NCBI RefSeq assembly: GCF_001571145.1
Contig: NZ_BCTF01000004.1
Span: 124,001-188,000 of the forward strand
Direction of reading: 5' to 3'
Origin: Hydrogenophaga flava NBRC 102514
GTDB taxonomy: Bacteria > Pseudomonadota > Gammaproteobacteria > Burkholderiales > Burkholderiaceae_C
DNA: 64,000 bases
Under the pieces are notes generated by a model. That model saw nothing but the letters and a program-made list of their open reading frames with translations, did no database searches and was not told the DNA's origin. This document shows positions 51,167 to 59,862 of the stretch, one piece after another. The translations under genes were made by a program, and so were the position numbers. The stretch's first letter is position 1; every line of letters starts with the position of its first letter.

Positions 51167-51469
51167 GCTCACGCTCGCGGGTGACCTCAACTGCGCGCCA
51201 CCCGAATCGCATCAACACCGGAGGGGTTCGCCCGCTCTGTGGCAACCGCGAATCGAGCCTGCGCCCGCCAGCCCGCACCACCCACCTTGAACAAATTTGT
51301 GGATTCACCGACAGGGACTCCCCTCCTCGCCCCCCCGACACATCAGCTAGGCTGGGGCTTGGGGTGCCCGGGCGCAGGCTCGATTCGCGGTTGCCCCAGA
51401 GGCTGTGCGCAAGCCTCTCATTGACGAAGTGACGATCGCACACCCGGGCAGGCGCCCGCGAGCGTGAGC
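51167..51469. repeat. Nested inverted repeats in the hemL-purH intergenic region
   Basis: The only stretch over 300 bp without a gene is 51048-51563. Besides two terminators it contains a 33-bp inverted repeat (51235-51267 with 51369-51401, one mismatch; the inner 26 bp are perfect), an outer 15-bp perfect inverted repeat (51167-51181 with 51455-51469), and a 7-bp hairpin AGAGGCT/AGCCTCT (51398-51418) overlapping the right arm. The short open frames across it look like chance. The nested symmetry suggests a small non-coding mobile or regulatory element (MITE-like), but no target duplication or transposase was seen. Confidence 0.6.
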
Positions 51470-51515
51470 TGGAGAACGGGCGCCACGAGCCCCTGCCCCC
51501 ACAACAGCAGGCCAG

Positions 51516-51545
51516 AAAAAAGGGGCTCTAAAACGAGCCCCTTTT
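51516..51545 (-). terminator. Rho-independent terminator of purH
   Basis: An 11-bp perfect stem AAAAGGGGCTC/GAGCCCCTTTT (51518-51528 with 51535-51545) with a 6-base loop and a T-run on the minus strand lies 18 bp beyond the purH stop. Confidence 0.9.
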
Positions 51546-51563
51546 CAGCGCAACGAAAACATA

Positions 51564-53162
51564 TCAGTGGCGGAAGTGGCGCACGCCCGTGAACACCATC
51601 GCCACACCACGCTCGTTCGCGGCGTCGATCACTTCCTGATCGCGCATCGAGCCACCGGGCTGGGCCACGCAGGTTGCACCCGCGTCCACCACCACGTCCA
51701 GACCGTCGCGGAACGGGAAGAAGGCGTCGCTCGCCACCACCGTGCCCTGCAGCGACAGCTTGGCCGCTTCGGCCTTGATGCTGGCGATACGGGCCGAGTC
51801 CAGGCGGCTCATCTGGCCGGCGCCCACGCCCATGGTCATGCCGTTCTTGCAGAACACGATGGCGTTGGATTTCACGTACTTGGCCACCTTCCAGGCGAAC
51901 AGCAGGTCCTGCAGTTCTTCCGGCGTCGGCTGCTTGACGGTGACCACCTTGAGGTCGGCCAGCGCCAGCTCGTGGTTGTCGGCGGCCTGCAGCAGCAGGC
52001 CCGAACCCACGCGCTTGGCGTCCATGGCGTTGCGACCCTGGTCCCAGGCGCTGGCGCCGCCGGCCGGCAGCGCGATCTTCATCAGGCGCACATTGACCTT
52101 GGGCTTGAAAACTTCGAGTGCTTCAGCCGTGAAGTCGGGCGCCATCAGCACCTCGACAAACTGCTTGACCACGGCCTCGGCGGCGGCCTTGTCCACCGTG
52201 CGGTTGAACGCGATGATGCCGCCGAAGGCGCTGGTCGGGTCGGTCTGGAAGGCCTTGGCATAGGCCTCGTGCGCATCCTTGCCCACGGCCACGCCGCAAG
52301 GGTTGGCGTGCTTGACGATCACGCAGGCCGGGGCCTCGAAGCTCTTGACGCATTCCCAGGCCGCGTCGGCATCGGCGATGTTGTTGTAGCTCAGCTCCTT
52401 GCCCTGCAGCTGCACGCCGGTGACCAGCGAGCCGGGGGCCGGGTACAGGTCGCGGTACAGCGCGGCCTGCTGGTGGCTGTTCTCGCCGTAGCGCAGGTCC
52501 TGGACTTTGGTGAAGATGCCGTTGCTCTGACCTGGGAACAGCGCACGCTGAGGCACATAGGTTTCGGACAGCTTCTCGGCCTCGAAGCTGACGGACGACA
52601 GGTAATCGCTGATCGCGCCGTCGTACAGGGCGATGCGGTTGAAGGCGGCGACCGACAGTGCGAAACGCAGCTGGTCGCTCAGCTTGCCGTTGGCCTTCAA
52701 CTCACCGATCACGGCCTCGTACTGGCCGGCGTCGGTGACCACGCCCACGTCCTTCCAGTTCTTGGCGGCGCTGCGCACCATGGCCGGACCACCGATGTCG
52801 ATGTTCTCGATCGCGTCGGCCAGCGTACAGCCGGCCTTGGCCACCGTGGCCTCGAACGGGTAGAGGTTCACCACCAGCAGGTCGATGGTGTCGATGCCGT
52901 GTTCCTTCAGCGCGGCCATGTGATCGGGCAGTTCGCGACGGGCCAGCAGGCCGCCGTGCACCTTGGGGTGCAGGGTCTTGACGCGGCCGTCCAGCATCTC
53001 GGGGAAGTTGGTGACCTCGGCCACTTCGGTGACCGGCAGGCCCTTGTCGGCCAGCAGCTTGGCGGTGCCGCCGGTAGAGAGGAGTTTCACACCGAGGCCG
53101 TGCAGGGCCTGGGCGAATTCGACGATACCGGTCTTGTCGGAGACGGAGAGAAGTGCGCGCAT
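51564..53162 (-). CDS. purH: Bifunctional AICAR transformylase/IMP cyclohydrolase
   Basis: The 532-residue protein has the N-terminal MGS/IMP cyclohydrolase domain ([33 protein letters not shown]) and the C-terminal AICAR transformylase domain with [16 protein letters not shown] and the end segment [18 protein letters not shown]. It performs the last two steps of purine synthesis. ATG 53162 starts at the family-typical [10 protein letters not shown]; an upstream ATG at 53207 is less likely. It follows fis by 50 bp, as usual in this order. Confidence 0.96.
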   Translation of the reverse strand: MRALLSVSDKTGIVEFAQALHGLGVKLLSTGGTAKLLADKGLPVTEVAEVTNFPEMLDGRVKTLHPKVHGGLLARRELPDHMAALKEHGIDTIDLLVVNLYPFEATVAKAGCTLADAIENIDIGGPAMVRSAAKNWKDVGVVTDAGQYEAVIGELKANGKLSDQLRFALSVAAFNRIALYDGAISDYLSSVSFEAEKLSETYVPQRALFPGQSNGIFTKVQDLRYGENSHQQAALYRDLYPAPGSLVTGVQLQGKELSYNNIADADAAWECVKSFEAPACVIVKHANPCGVAVGKDAHEAYAKAFQTDPTSAFGGIIAFNRTVDKAAAEAVVKQFVEVLMAPDFTAEALEVFKPKVNVRLMKIALPAGGASAWDQGRNAMDAKRVGSGLLLQAADNHELALADLKVVTVKQPTPEELQDLLFAWKVAKYVKSNAIVFCKNGMTMGVGAGQMSRLDSARIASIKAEAAKLSLQGTVVASDAFFPFRDGLDVVVDAGATCVAQPGGSMRDQEVIDAANERGVAMVFTGVRHFRH

Positions 53163-53212
53163 GGGATGTGCTCTGGGGAGGTTTGAAATTCGGGTGCCGG
53201 TGGCCAAATGGC

Positions 53213-53449
53213 TCAGTCAATGAGCTTGTGTTCGAGCAGCTTCTTGCGCAGCGTGTTGCGGTTCAGCCCCAGCCATTGCGCGGCGCGCGACTGGTTGTTC
53301 TGCGACTGCTGCATCACGACTTCGAGCAGGGGCTTCTCCACCGCCTTGACCAGCATGTCGTGCAGGCCGGCCGGGTCGGTGCCGTCGAGGTCGCGGAAAT
53401 AGCTTTCGATGCTGGCACGCACACAGTCGTGCAGGTTGTGGTTGCTCAT
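53213..53449 (-). CDS. fis: Fis family DNA-binding protein
   Basis: The 78-residue protein is a short Fis with the C-terminal helix-turn-helix [20 protein letters not shown]. Fis is a nucleoid-associated factor that bends DNA and stimulates rRNA and other promoters. Its ATG overlaps the dusB stop by ATGA, as in other proteobacteria where fis is the second gene of the dusB operon. Confidence 0.94.
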   Translation of the reverse strand: MSNHNLHDCVRASIESYFRDLDGTDPAGLHDMLVKAVEKPLLEVVMQQSQNNQSRAAQWLGLNRNTLRKKLLEHKLID

Positions 53450-54486
53450 GCTGCCAGTTTCCAGTCTTCTCGGGTGTGGTTGTCTTCTTGCTGGCCGGCC
53501 GCGGCCCAGGCGTCGAGGCTGTCGCGCACGCAGTCCAGCTGCGCCTGCGCGGTCGTGAGCGCATTGACGCGCTGGCGGAACGTTGCGGCCTTGCCCGCGG
53601 GCAGGGGCAGTGCCTGGGCGTACCAGCCCAGGTGCTTGCGCGCGCTGCGCACGCCGGTGTATTCACCGTACAGGCTGTAGTGATCTTCCAGGTGATCGAG
53701 CAGCCAGGCCTTGACTTCCATCAGGTCGGGCGCCGGCAGCTCTTGGCCGGTCGACAGGAAGTGCGCAATCTCGCGGAAGATCCAGGGCCGGCCTTGTGCC
53801 GCGCGGCCGATCATGATCGCGTCGGCACCCGTCTGGCGCAGCACCTCGGCCGCCTTGTGCGGGCTGTCGATGTCGCCGTTGGCGACCACGGGAATGCGCA
53901 CGGCGCGCTTGATCGCTGCCACGGTGTAGTGCTCGGCGAAGCCCTTGTAGCCCTGCTCGCGCGTGCGGCCGTGCACCGTCAGCATCTGCACGCCGGCGGC
54001 TTCGGCGGCCTTCGCGATCACGGGCGCGTTCTTCACGTCGGCGCACCAGCCGGTGCGCATCTTGAGCGTGACCGGCACGCCGTGCGGCGCTGCCGCGTCG
54101 ACCACCGCCTCGACGATCTGCAGCGCCAGCGCCTCGTCCTGCATCAGGGCCGAACCGGCCCACTTGTTGCAGACCTTTTTGGCCGGGCAGCCCATGTTGA
54201 TGTCGATGATCTGCGCGCCGCGGTCGATGTTGTAGCGCGCGGCATCGGCCATCATCTGCGCGTCGGTGCCGGCGATCTGCACCGCGATGGGGCCGGGCTC
54301 GCCGCTGTGGTCGGCGCGGCGCGAGGTCTTGAGGCTGTCCTGCAGATCGGGCCGGCTGGTGACCATCTCGCTGACCGCATACCCCGCGCCCAGTCGCTTG
54401 CACAGCTTGCGGAACGGCCGGTCCGTCACCCCCGCCATGGGCGCAACGAACAGGGCATTCGGCAGGGTGTACGGACCCAGTTGCAT
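53446..54486 (-). CDS. dusB: tRNA-dihydrouridine synthase DusB
   Basis: The 346-residue flavoenzyme has LFVAPMAGVTDRPFR, the catalytic-Cys region INMGCPAKKVCNKWAGSAL, LTVHGRTREQGY and GADAIMIGRAAQGRPWIF (FMN-binding). DusB reduces specific uridines in the tRNA D-loop. ATG 54486 is the standard beginning (MQLGPYTLPNALF). It leads the dusB-fis(-purH) group. Confidence 0.95.
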   Translation of the reverse strand: MQLGPYTLPNALFVAPMAGVTDRPFRKLCKRLGAGYAVSEMVTSRPDLQDSLKTSRRADHSGEPGPIAVQIAGTDAQMMADAARYNIDRGAQIIDINMGCPAKKVCNKWAGSALMQDEALALQIVEAVVDAAAPHGVPVTLKMRTGWCADVKNAPVIAKAAEAAGVQMLTVHGRTREQGYKGFAEHYTVAAIKRAVRIPVVANGDIDSPHKAAEVLRQTGADAIMIGRAAQGRPWIFREIAHFLSTGQELPAPDLMEVKAWLLDHLEDHYSLYGEYTGVRSARKHLGWYAQALPLPAGKAATFRQRVNALTTAQAQLDCVRDSLDAWAAAGQQEDNHTREDWKLAA

Positions 54487-54629
54487 GGCGATGGGAGAAT
54501 GGTCTGGAGGGTGGGTGTCGCGGCGAAGGCGGCGTCGCCCGCGCGAAAGGGATGCGCATTGTATCTGCCTGTTTTTTCAGCAGACGATATCCCGACCACC
54601 GGTTGCACCTTGATACCCACACCCCGCAC

Positions 54630-55112
54630 ATGCCCGACTGGCTGAGTTCCCTGTTGCACTGGCTGGCCATGCCGGAGGCCGGCCTGGGCGCCCTCCTGGT
54701 GGTGTCCTTCGTGTCGGCCACGCTGCTGCCGGTCGGCTCGGAGGCCGCCCTGTTCGGTCTGCTCAAGCTCAACCCCGAACTGTTCTGGCCCGCCATCGCG
54801 GTGGCCACCGTCGGCAACACCGCGGGCGGTGCGCTCAACTGGTTCATCGGCGCCGGCGCGCACCGGGTGGTCGACCGCGCCCGTCACAAATCCACCGAAC
54901 TGCACGCGCTGGACTGGCTGCAGCGCTTCGGCCCCAAGGCCTGCGTGATGGCCTGGCTGCCGGTGATCGGCGACCCGCTGTGTGCGGTGGCGGGCTGGCT
55001 GCGCTTTCCGTTCTGGCCCTGCGTGGCGTGGATGGCAGTGGGCAAGCTGCTGCGCTACATCGTGCTCACGGCCTTGCTGCTGTGGGTGTTCCCGGGGGGA
55101 CTCTCGTTCTGA
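54630..55112 (+). CDS. YqaA family membrane protein (DedA/SNARE-associated-like)
   Basis: The 160-residue inner-membrane protein has four hydrophobic segments and the YqaA motifs SATLLPVGSEAALFGLL, NTAGGALNWFIG and WLPVIGDPLCAVAGWLR, related to DedA/VTT-domain proteins that affect membrane lipids and transport. Function is not established. ATG 54630 gives the usual short N-terminus (MPDWLSSLLHW). It is divergent from dusB (143 bp between) and precedes an MFS gene by 33 bp. Confidence 0.85.
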   Translation: MPDWLSSLLHWLAMPEAGLGALLVVSFVSATLLPVGSEAALFGLLKLNPELFWPAIAVATVGNTAGGALNWFIGAGAHRVVDRARHKSTELHALDWLQRFGPKACVMAWLPVIGDPLCAVAGWLRFPFWPCVAWMAVGKLLRYIVLTALLLWVFPGGLSF

Positions 55113-55145
55113 CCGGTCGCCCCAGGCGCCCGCGATACTGCACCG

Positions 55146-56318
55146 ATGTCCACCCCGCCTCACCGTGCGCGCCCGTCGTCCGCCCTCTGGGCGCTGATGA
55201 CCGGCAACTTCGTGATCGGTACCGGCGTGATGGCCGTGCCCGGCACCCTGCCCGACATCAGCCAGTCGCTGAACGTGTCGATTCCGCAGGCCGGCCAGCT
55301 GATCACCGCCGCGGCCATCATGATGGGCCTGGGCGCACCGCTGTTCGCCACCCTGGTCGCCGGCTGGGACCGGCGCCGCCTGCTCACCCTGACCCTGCTC
55401 TGGTACGCGCTGCTGATGGGACTGTGTGCCCTCGCACCCAGCTACCTGGGCCTGCTGCCACTGCGCGTGCTGGCCGTGGTAGCGCCGGCCGTCTTCACCC
55501 CGCAGGCAGCCGCCTGCATCGGCCTGCTGGTGCCCGAGGCGCAGCGCGGGCGTGCCATCTCGTTCGTGTTCCTGGGCTGGTCGGTGGCCTCGGTGCTGGG
55601 CATGCCGTTGTCGGCGTGGATCGGCGGCGTGCTGGGCTGGCGCTGGGCATTTGCCATGGTCGCGGTGCTGGCCGTCGCCAGCGCCAGCTGGGTCTGGCGC
55701 GCCATGCCCGACGGCGTGCGGCCGGCGGCCCTGTCGCGGGCCGCCTGGGGCCAGACGCTGGGGTCGGCGCCGCTGATGCTGGCGCTGGGTGTCACCCTGC
55801 TGTCCGCCTTCGGCCAGTTCACCCTGTTCTCCTATTTCGCACCCTACCTGCAGCAGACCCTCGCGGCCGGCGCGACCACGCTGTCGCTGCTGTTCCTCTG
55901 GTTCGGTGCCTTCGGCCTGGCCGGCAACGTCCTGCTCACGCGCTGGGTCGACCGGCTGGGTGCTCCATCGGCCACCCTGGTCGCGCTCTCGCTGATGGCC
56001 ATCAGCCTCGCGCTCTGGCCCGCCGGCGAGGCGGGGCTGGTCGCACAGGCGCTGGTGATGGTGCCCTGGGCACTCGGCTGCTTCGCCGGCAACTCGGCCC
56101 AGCAGGCGCGCCTGGTGCAGCTCTCACCGGTGCTGGCGCCGGCATCCGTGGCGCTCAACACCTCGGCCATGTACGCCGGTCAGGGACTGGGTGCCGCGCT
56201 GGGTGGCGCGCTGATCGCGCAAGGCCACATGCTGCGGCTGCACTGGGTCGGGCTGGCGCTGATGCTGCTGGCCATGGGCCTGAGCATCTGGGCCTCGAAG
56301 GCTCAGAAGCGCTCGTAA
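55146..56318 (+). CDS. MFS transporter (Bcr/AraJ-like drug or sugar efflux type)
   Basis: The 390-residue protein has twelve predicted membrane segments with the MFS pattern; the N-terminal VIGTGVMAVPGTLPDISQ and the loop AGWDRRRLLTL correspond to motif D and motif A regions of the DHA1/AraJ-type exporters. Substrate unknown. Its 3' end overlaps by 16 bp the 3' end of the convergent S4-domain gene. Confidence 0.88.
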   Translation: MSTPPHRARPSSALWALMTGNFVIGTGVMAVPGTLPDISQSLNVSIPQAGQLITAAAIMMGLGAPLFATLVAGWDRRRLLTLTLLWYALLMGLCALAPSYLGLLPLRVLAVVAPAVFTPQAAACIGLLVPEAQRGRAISFVFLGWSVASVLGMPLSAWIGGVLGWRWAFAMVAVLAVASASWVWRAMPDGVRPAALSRAAWGQTLGSAPLMLALGVTLLSAFGQFTLFSYFAPYLQQTLAAGATTLSLLFLWFGAFGLAGNVLLTRWVDRLGAPSATLVALSLMAISLALWPAGEAGLVAQALVMVPWALGCFAGNSAQQARLVQLSPVLAPASVALNTSAMYAGQGLGAALGGALIAQGHMLRLHWVGLALMLLAMGLSIWASKAQKRS

Positions 56319-57076
56319 GGCATCAGGTAGCGCCATTGCCCCACCGGCAGCCCGGCCAGGGCGATGCGTCCCAGCCGCAAACGCCGCAGACTGGTGAGCT
56401 GCAGCCCGGCACGCTCGCACAGGTGCGCCACCTGGCCGGGACGGTTGCCCTTGATCGCCAGCCGCAGCCGAAGCTCGCTCTGCCAGCTGGCGCGCGCCGT
56501 CGGCACCGCCCATCCATCGAAGAACGCGGGCTTGCCCAGTGAGCGGAGCACCTCATCGCGCCGCTCCTCGTCTTCCAGCGCCGGATCGGCCGCCACCTCG
56601 GCCAGCCATTCGTGCTCCAGCTGGGTGGCGTCTTCGGTCATCTTGCGCGCCACACCGGGGTTCTGTGTGAACACCATCAGGCCGCTGGCCAGCTCGCCCA
56701 GCGGAGCCACTGCCAGCAGCTTGTGCCGGTGCGCCTTGAGCGGGCGCACGCCCGAGCGGTCACCAGGAAAGCGCTGGTCGGGCGCGAACCAGCGCGCCGC
56801 CACGTCATCGGGGAGAAACGGTGCGTCGGGCAGAACATGCCCGGCCGGCTTGTGCCAGATCAGCGTCACCGAGGCCAGCGATTCGAGCCTCGCCTTCGGG
56901 TCCAGGGTGACGACCTGTTCGTCGCGCACCCGCTCCATGGGCTCCTCGACGACCTTGCCATCGACCCGCACCCAGCCCCTGGCGATGTAGCGTTCGGCGT
57001 CGCTGCGCGAGCAGGGCAGCTGTGCGGCCAGGCGTTTGGCCAGGCGCTGCGGTTCGGGCCGGCCGGTGTTGGACAT
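56303..57076 (-). CDS. S4-domain protein of the RsuA/RluF pseudouridine synthase family, active-site Asp missing
   Basis: The 257-residue protein has an N-terminal S4 RNA-binding domain (RLAKRLAAQLPCSRSDAERY, RGWVRVDGKVV) and a RsuA/RluF-like second domain (LIWHKPAGHVL, KAHRHKLLAVAPLG, ERAGLQLTSLRRLRLG). The catalytic motif GRLDxxxxGL is replaced by LGELASGLMVF: three residues are gone and there is no Asp. It may bind rRNA without isomerising uridine, or use another residue. The gene is followed by ychF on the same strand (upstream, 5 bp between ychF stop and this start). Confidence 0.82.
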   Translation of the reverse strand: MSNTGRPEPQRLAKRLAAQLPCSRSDAERYIARGWVRVDGKVVEEPMERVRDEQVVTLDPKARLESLASVTLIWHKPAGHVLPDAPFLPDDVAARWFAPDQRFPGDRSGVRPLKAHRHKLLAVAPLGELASGLMVFTQNPGVARKMTEDATQLEHEWLAEVAADPALEDEERRDEVLRSLGKPAFFDGWAVPTARASWQSELRLRLAIKGNRPGQVAHLCERAGLQLTSLRRLRLGRIALAGLPVGQWRYLMPYERF

Positions 57077-57081
57077 GGCGT

Positions 57082-58173
57082 TCAGGACGAGAACAGGAAG
57101 TTCATCACGTCGCCGTCCTTGACGACGTAGTCCTTGCCTTCAGCGCGCATCTTGCCGGCGTCCTTGGCACCCTGTTCGCCCTTGAACTGGATGAAGTCAT
57201 CGAACGCGATGGTCTGGGCGCGGATGTAGCCCTTCTCAAAGTCGGTGTGGATCACGCCGGCCGCCTGCGGGCCGGTGTCGCCGACGTGGATGGTCCAGGC
57301 GCGCACTTCCTTCACACCGGCGGTGAAGTAGGTCTGCAGGCCCAGCAGCTTGTAGGCGGCGCGGATCAGGCGGTTCAGGCCCGGCTCGTCCTGGCCCAGC
57401 TCCTTGAGGAATTCGAGCCGGTCGGCATCGTCCATCTCGGAGAGTTCGGCCTCGATCTTGGCGCAGATGGCGACCACGGGCGCGTTCTGCTTCTCGGCGA
57501 AGGCCTTGAGGCGGTCCAGGAAGGGGTTGTTCTCGAAACCATCTTCCGACACGTTGGCCACGAACATGGCCGGCTTGGCGGTGATCAGGAAGAACTGCTT
57601 GAGCTGGGCTCGCTCTTCCTTGCTGAAGTCGATGGTGCGCACCGGCTGGGTGTCGTTGAGCGCGGTCTGGCACTTCTCCAGGATGGCCAGCTGCTTGATC
57701 GCTTCCTTGTCGCCCGCACGCGCCACTTTGCTCACACGGTGGATGGCTTTTTCCACCGAGGCCAGGTCGGCCAGGCACAGCTCGGTCTGGATCACCTCGA
57801 TGTCGGCGATCGGGTCGACCTTGTTGGCGACGTGGATCACGTTCGGGTCTTCGAAGCAGCGCACCACGTTGACGATGGCGTCGGTCTCGCGGATGTGGGC
57901 CAGGAACTTGTTGCCCAGGCCTTCACCGGTGCTGGCACCGGCCACCAGGCCGGCGATGTCGACGAACTCCACGATGGCGGGCACCACGCGCTCGGGCTTG
58001 ACGATCTCGGACAGCTGGGCCAGGCGCGGATCGGGCACTTCCACCACGCCGGTGTTGGGCTCGATGGTGCAGAAGGGGTAGTTTTCAGCGGCGATGCCGG
58101 CCTTGGTCAGGGCGTTGAAAAGAGTGGACTTGCCGACGTTGGGCAGGCCGACGATGCCGCATTGGAGACTCAT
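57082..58173 (-). CDS. ychF: Ribosome-binding ATPase YchF
   Basis: The 363-residue P-loop protein has G1 [15 protein letters not shown], the TRAFAC switch [19 protein letters not shown]-type specificity region replaced by the YchF/OLA1 form, and a C-terminal TGS domain ([30 protein letters not shown]). YchF is an Obg-like ATPase that binds ribosomes and is involved in stress and translation start control. Length and motifs fit fully. Confidence 0.96.
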   Translation of the reverse strand: MSLQCGIVGLPNVGKSTLFNALTKAGIAAENYPFCTIEPNTGVVEVPDPRLAQLSEIVKPERVVPAIVEFVDIAGLVAGASTGEGLGNKFLAHIRETDAIVNVVRCFEDPNVIHVANKVDPIADIEVIQTELCLADLASVEKAIHRVSKVARAGDKEAIKQLAILEKCQTALNDTQPVRTIDFSKEERAQLKQFFLITAKPAMFVANVSEDGFENNPFLDRLKAFAEKQNAPVVAICAKIEAELSEMDDADRLEFLKELGQDEPGLNRLIRAAYKLLGLQTYFTAGVKEVRAWTIHVGDTGPQAAGVIHTDFEKGYIRAQTIAFDDFIQFKGEQGAKDAGKMRAEGKDYVVKDGDVMNFLFSS

Positions 58174-58239
58174 GGAATACCTCGAAAAATCAACCCGAAA
58201 GTGTAAGCGACGGGCCTGAAACGGTTAATCTGGCCGCCC

Positions 58240-58914
58240 ATGGCCATCCCTGCGACGCCCCCCTTGCCACACCACCCACCGACGCCGCGTATCGGCGCCG
58301 TGCTGCTGGCGGCCGGGTCGGCCTCGCGCATGGGCCACCGTCCCAAGTGCCTGCTGGAGCACGGTGGCCAGGCCATCGTGCGGCGGCAGGTGCAGGCGCT
58401 GCTGGGCGCGGGCCTGGCCCCGGTCGTGGTGGTGCTGGGCCACTACCGCGACCAGGTGGCCGCCGCGCTGGACGGACTGCCGGTGGAACGTGTGGTCAAC
58501 CCAGACCCGGAGGCGCCGCAGAGCCAGTCGCTGCACCAGGGCCTGACCGCGCTGCCCGCGGGGCTGGATGCGGTGCTGGTCTCGCTGGCCGACCTGCCGC
58601 TGATCGGGCCAGCCGAAATCGCCGCCCTCGTCGCCGCCTGGCAGCAGCGCCCCGCCGGCACCGGCTTCGTGCGCCCCTGGGTGGACGGGCAGCCAGGCAA
58701 CCCGGTGCTGCTGGACGCATCGGTCTGTCGCGATCTGCTGTCGGGCGGTCCTGACCTGTCGGGCCAGCAGTGGGCGGCCCGCCACCCGGACCGGGTGCAC
58801 CGCTGGGCGACGGACCAGCGGGCCTACATCACCGATGTCGACCGCCCGCAGGATCTTGATGTCCTGGCTGCGCAGGGCATTGCACTGTGCTGGCCCGACG
58901 ACCGGTCAGCCTGA
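58240..58914 (+). CDS. MobA-like NTP transferase domain protein
   Basis: The 224-residue protein has the nucleotidyltransferase signature AVLLAAGSASRMGHRPKCLL (residues about 20-39) and the DLPLIGPAEI metal/substrate segment, as in MobA/MocA proteins that add CMP or GMP to molybdenum cofactor, or related sugar-nucleotide enzymes. The convergent neighbour is a MOSC protein, which is also a molybdenum-cofactor-binding fold, so a cofactor role is plausible. No other moa/mob gene is in view. Confidence 0.82.
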   Translation: MAIPATPPLPHHPPTPRIGAVLLAAGSASRMGHRPKCLLEHGGQAIVRRQVQALLGAGLAPVVVVLGHYRDQVAAALDGLPVERVVNPDPEAPQSQSLHQGLTALPAGLDAVLVSLADLPLIGPAEIAALVAAWQQRPAGTGFVRPWVDGQPGNPVLLDASVCRDLLSGGPDLSGQQWAARHPDRVHRWATDQRAYITDVDRPQDLDVLAAQGIALCWPDDRSA

Positions 58915-58923
58915 GGACAGGGT

Positions 58924-59829
58924 TCAGTCGAACGCCCAGTCGGCGCCCACGGCCTGCCCGACCTTCAGCACCAGCCCATCCCCCGCCAGCACGATGGCGT
59001 TCATGCCGAAGGTGATGGCGCCGTTCAGGCGCGGGTCCTGCCGGTAGGCCTGCAGGGCGTCGCTGACCGCGGGGGTCGAGGTAGCGGTGGCCGGATCGAT
59101 GTTCGGGATCGGGCAGCGCGCGCAGGGCTTGACGTTCTCCAGCGCGGCCACGCCGCCCTCGGTCTGCACGCGCCAGCCGGCGATGCGGTCCTCGTCGTGC
59201 GGCTCCACGTCGGACAGCACGATGTTCGGCCGGAAGCGCCGCAGGTCCACCGGCGCTTCGCCCGCGGCCGCCAGCCGCGCGTTCAGCCCGTCCAGCGAGG
59301 CCGTGCTCGCCACCAGCACGCCGAAGCCGTCGGCGAACTGCGTCACCGACTCGCGGCCACCGGTCCATTTCAGGCTGCAGAGGCGCTTCACCTCGGGGTC
59401 GAAGCGCACCAGGCGCAGCTTTTTCAGGCCCTCGGGCGCGTCCGGCCCGAGAAAGTCGGAGAACCACTGCGCCGCCAGGTCGCCCATGTCCCAGGCCTCG
59501 ACCTCGTCGTCCCAGACGCGCACGCGGCGCGGCGACTCCACGCCATCCAGCGACAGGTGCAGCGCCAACATGCCCGGCGCGCGCAGCACCAGCTGGTCGA
59601 GCTTGAAGGCGGGCTGGATCAGCGCCATGCGCGGCAGCTCGCGCTGGGTCACGAACTCACCCTGCGCATCCACCACCATCCAGGTGCGGTCCCATTCGAG
59701 GCCGGTTGGTGTGAGCACCGCCTGCTCAAGCGGCACGCCGGCGCAGGATTTGACGGGGTAGATCCAGAGCTGGGCGACGCGGGCCTGGACATCGGCGGCG
59801 GCCACAGGGGACTCGGTGAGGGTGTTCAT
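58924..59829 (-). CDS. MOSC domain protein (YcbX-like)
   Basis: The 301-residue protein has an N-terminal MOSC_N beta-barrel (QLWIYPVKSCAGVPLEQA, GLEWDRTWMVVDAQG) and a C-terminal MOSC domain with RFRPNIVLS, KPCARCPIPNID (conserved Cys for molybdopterin) and NAIVLAGDGLVLKVGQ. YcbX-type proteins are molybdenum-cofactor enzymes that reduce N-hydroxylated compounds. ATG 59829 is taken; longer upstream frames shadow the divergent UbiH-like gene. Confidence 0.9.
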   Translation of the reverse strand: MNTLTESPVAAADVQARVAQLWIYPVKSCAGVPLEQAVLTPTGLEWDRTWMVVDAQGEFVTQRELPRMALIQPAFKLDQLVLRAPGMLALHLSLDGVESPRRVRVWDDEVEAWDMGDLAAQWFSDFLGPDAPEGLKKLRLVRFDPEVKRLCSLKWTGGRESVTQFADGFGVLVASTASLDGLNARLAAAGEAPVDLRRFRPNIVLSDVEPHDEDRIAGWRVQTEGGVAALENVKPCARCPIPNIDPATATSTPAVSDALQAYRQDPRLNGAITFGMNAIVLAGDGLVLKVGQAVGADWAFD

Positions 59830-59862
59830 GCCCGGATTGTGGCCTGCTCCTAGAATCCCCGG

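Noticed and set aside
51060..51443. Short open frames in the hemL-purH intergenic region
   Set aside because: No ribosome-binding sites, no recognisable motifs, and they run through inverted repeats and terminators.
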